The notes under the pieces were generated by a model that saw only the letters and a list, made by a program, of their open reading frames with translations, did no database searches and was not told the DNA's origin. From Chloroflexota bacterium (GTDB taxonomy: Bacteria > Chloroflexota > Anaerolineae > Anaerolineales > UBA11657), in NCBI GenBank assembly GCA_003670425.1, contig QWRL01000014.1, forward strand, positions 1 through 23,452: a stretch of 23,452 nucleotides of DNA. The letters run 5' to 3'. Shown here in pieces: positions 22,267 through 23,452 of the stretch; positions within the stretch are counted from its first letter, which is position 1; each line of letters begins with the position of its first letter. The position numbers and the translations under genes were made by a program.

Positions 22267-23243
22267 TTCATCCCCGTCTGCCGCAACAGCAGGCTAAAAA
22301 TACCCGCCAGCAACGCCGACAGCGGAATTGTCAGCAGCCAAGTCCACAAGATCTCTGATGCCACGCCCCAGCGCACCCGGCGCGCGTTTTGCGCAGCACC
22401 CACGCCCATGATGGCAGCACCGTTAACATGCGTGGTGCTAACCGGGCCGCCGGTGAGGGCCGCGCCCAGGATCACCACGGCCGCCGCCACCTGGCTCACA
22501 AAGCCGAGCACCTGCCGCACTGTGCACATGCCTGAGCCCAGCGTGCGCATCAGGCTCCCGCCCCCAGTCAGCATGCCGGCAGCAGTCGCCGTCGCACTGG
22601 CAGCCACCACCCACAGCGGAACCGCAAATCCCTGCACCAGCCCGCTCACAGAAAGGCCCAATGTAATAATGCCCATGCTGTTTTGCGCGCTGTTGCTGCC
22701 ATGGGTGAGTGCCAGTCCCATAAAAGTAAAGCGCTGCGCGCGCTTGAACCACAGGTTGATGGATGGGCTCGCGGCTTGTGCAAGCTCCAGCACCAGCTTC
22801 ATAAGCAGATAGCCAATTAGCAAACCGAGCAGCGGCGAAAGCAGCAGGGCTGCGTACACGGTGCGCATCCCCGCCCATTGCAAGCTGCCCAACCCGGAGC
22901 TTACAGCGGCCGACCCGAGGATTGCACCCACCAAGGCGTGCGCCCGCGACGACGGCATGCCCGTGTACCAAGTGACCAGCGCCCATGTTGTGGCGCCCCA
23001 AACTGCCGCCAAAAAAACCGGCAGCGTTGCTGCGTCGGGCAGCACCAGTCCGCGCCCCACAGTGCGTGCGATTGCGGAACCAAACAGAAACGGTCCGGTG
23101 AGCATGGCAGCCGCCGTCAGCAGCAGCGCCGGCCGCGCAGCCAGCGCGCGCGAGGCAATCAGTGTCGCCAGCAACTTTGCGCTGTCGTGAAAACCGTTCA
23201 GGAAGTCAAACAGCAGCACGCTGCCGATCAGCATCAATAACAT
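22263..23243 (-). CDS. pit: Inorganic phosphate transporter (Pit family)
   Basis: A 326-residue membrane protein with about nine to ten membrane segments and the two Pit signature repeats: LLFDFLNGFHDSAK (N-terminal; usual Asn/Ala replaced by Ser-Ala-Lys) and ALTHGSNSAQNSMGI (middle). The matching pairs SSRAHALVGAILG and GGPVSTTHVNGAAIMG also occur. Pit proteins carry metal-phosphate by proton or sodium symport at lower affinity than PstSCAB. The ATG at 23243 is preferred to the TTG at 23252, which would only add three residues; neither has a clear Shine-Dalgarno. A HAD hydrolase gene ends 60 bp upstream on the same strand. The transporter would take up (or release) Pi in a cell that also frees Pi from phosphonates. 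Confidence 0.93.
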   Translation of the reverse strand: MLLMLIGSVLLFDFLNGFHDSAKLLATLIASRALAARPALLLTAAAMLTGPFLFGSAIARTVGRGLVLPDAATLPVFLAAVWGATTWALVTWYTGMPSSRAHALVGAILGSAAVSSGLGSLQWAGMRTVYAALLLSPLLGLLIGYLLMKLVLELAQAASPSINLWFKRAQRFTFMGLALTHGSNSAQNSMGIITLGLSVSGLVQGFAVPLWVVAASATATAAGMLTGGGSLMRTLGSGMCTVRQVLGFVSQVAAAVVILGAALTGGPVSTTHVNGAAIMGVGAAQNARRVRWGVASEILWTWLLTIPLSALLAGIFSLLLRQTGMK

Positions 23244-23303
23244 GGCGGGCAAGCCAGCCAGCCGCAGCTGCAGCAGCTCAACAAGGTCACAGGCGCGCTG
23301 CGC

Positions 23304-23452
23304 TTATGGCGCGGACTGCCAGCCGCGCAGTACAGCGGGGAGTTGGGAGAACTCACTGCACACCGCATCAGCTGCTGTATGCGCACTGTCGCGGTCAATG
23401 GCGCCGGTGAACAAGATGGCGCGCATGCCCAGCGCCAGCGGGCCGGCAACAT
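23304..23452 (-). CDS. HAD-superfamily hydrolase, C-terminus (truncated by window edge)
   Basis: On the minus strand the frame entering at the right edge encodes (N/D)VAGPLALGMRAILFTG, the last core motif of HAD phosphatases of the subfamily IA type, then a 33-residue tail to the stop at 23304-23306. Only about 49 codons are visible, so the nucleophile and substrate-determining parts lie outside. It is 60 bp upstream of pit on the same strand. A phosphatase here would fit the phosphorus theme, but HAD enzymes are very diverse and this fragment cannot tell its substrate. Confidence 0.65.
   Translation of the reverse strand, partial: VAGPLALGMRAILFTGAIDRDSAHTAADAVCSEFSQLPAVLRGWQSAP

Noticed and set aside
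1..23452. CRISPR arrays, insertion sequences, prophage genes, toxin-antitoxin or defence systems.
   Set aside because: I saw no regularly spaced repeats, transposase or integrase motifs, phage genes or recognisable defence proteins on either strand.

Overview
The window is GC-rich bacterial chromosome that most resembles a member of the Chloroflexota (Anaerolineae-like). The hints are compositional: a LysM envelope protein with Thr/Pro 'PTPTPT' linkers, a lipoprotein with a long Ala/Pro stretch after its lipobox, and many starts without a clear Shine-Dalgarno. This placement is an inference; there is no rRNA or tRNA in the window.

Left part (1-7738, mostly + strand): the C-terminal part of a lipoate/octanoate transferase, then uvrA, queG (GTG start overlapping the uvrA stop), a LysM membrane protein on the - strand overlapping the queG end, a methyltransferase, and a MiaB-type tRNA methylthiotransferase. 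A perfect 25-bp inverted repeat with a 3-nt loop and U-tracts on both strands separates this from an rpsU-infA operon on the - strand. That operon has a strong promoter and a leader of about 257 nt, containing a possible structured RNA and an attenuator-like hairpin just before the rpsU Shine-Dalgarno.

Middle (8600-14778): a tight - strand operon encodes a class-I glutamine amidotransferase, an alkaline-phosphatase-superfamily hydrolase, a glycerophosphodiester phosphodiesterase, an SDR oxidoreductase and a purine-type phosphoribosyltransferase. Diverging from it across 83 bp are a DadA-like FAD oxidoreductase and an EamA/DMT transporter of the kind found with phosphonate genes.

Right part (14781-23452, - strand): a phosphorus module. 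Transcribed from the right edge: a HAD-hydrolase C-terminus, a Pit phosphate transporter, its DUF47/PhoU-like partner, phnW (AEP:pyruvate transaminase), phnX (phosphonoacetaldehyde hydrolase), then a four-gene ABC importer (lipoprotein binding protein, two permeases, ATPase). PhnW and PhnX turn 2-aminoethylphosphonate into acetaldehyde and Pi; the ABC importer is its likely supply route.

Regulatory DNA is informative: a perfect 18-bp palindrome with an AAACGTTT core upstream of phnW (LacI-family type), and upstream of the binding-protein gene a PHO-box-like run of TTAA hexamers, a 15-bp dyad and a TATGAT -10. The most interesting hypothesis is that the divergent middle cassette extends the AEP pathway to esterified or N-substituted aminophosphonates, for example phosphonolipid headgroups.
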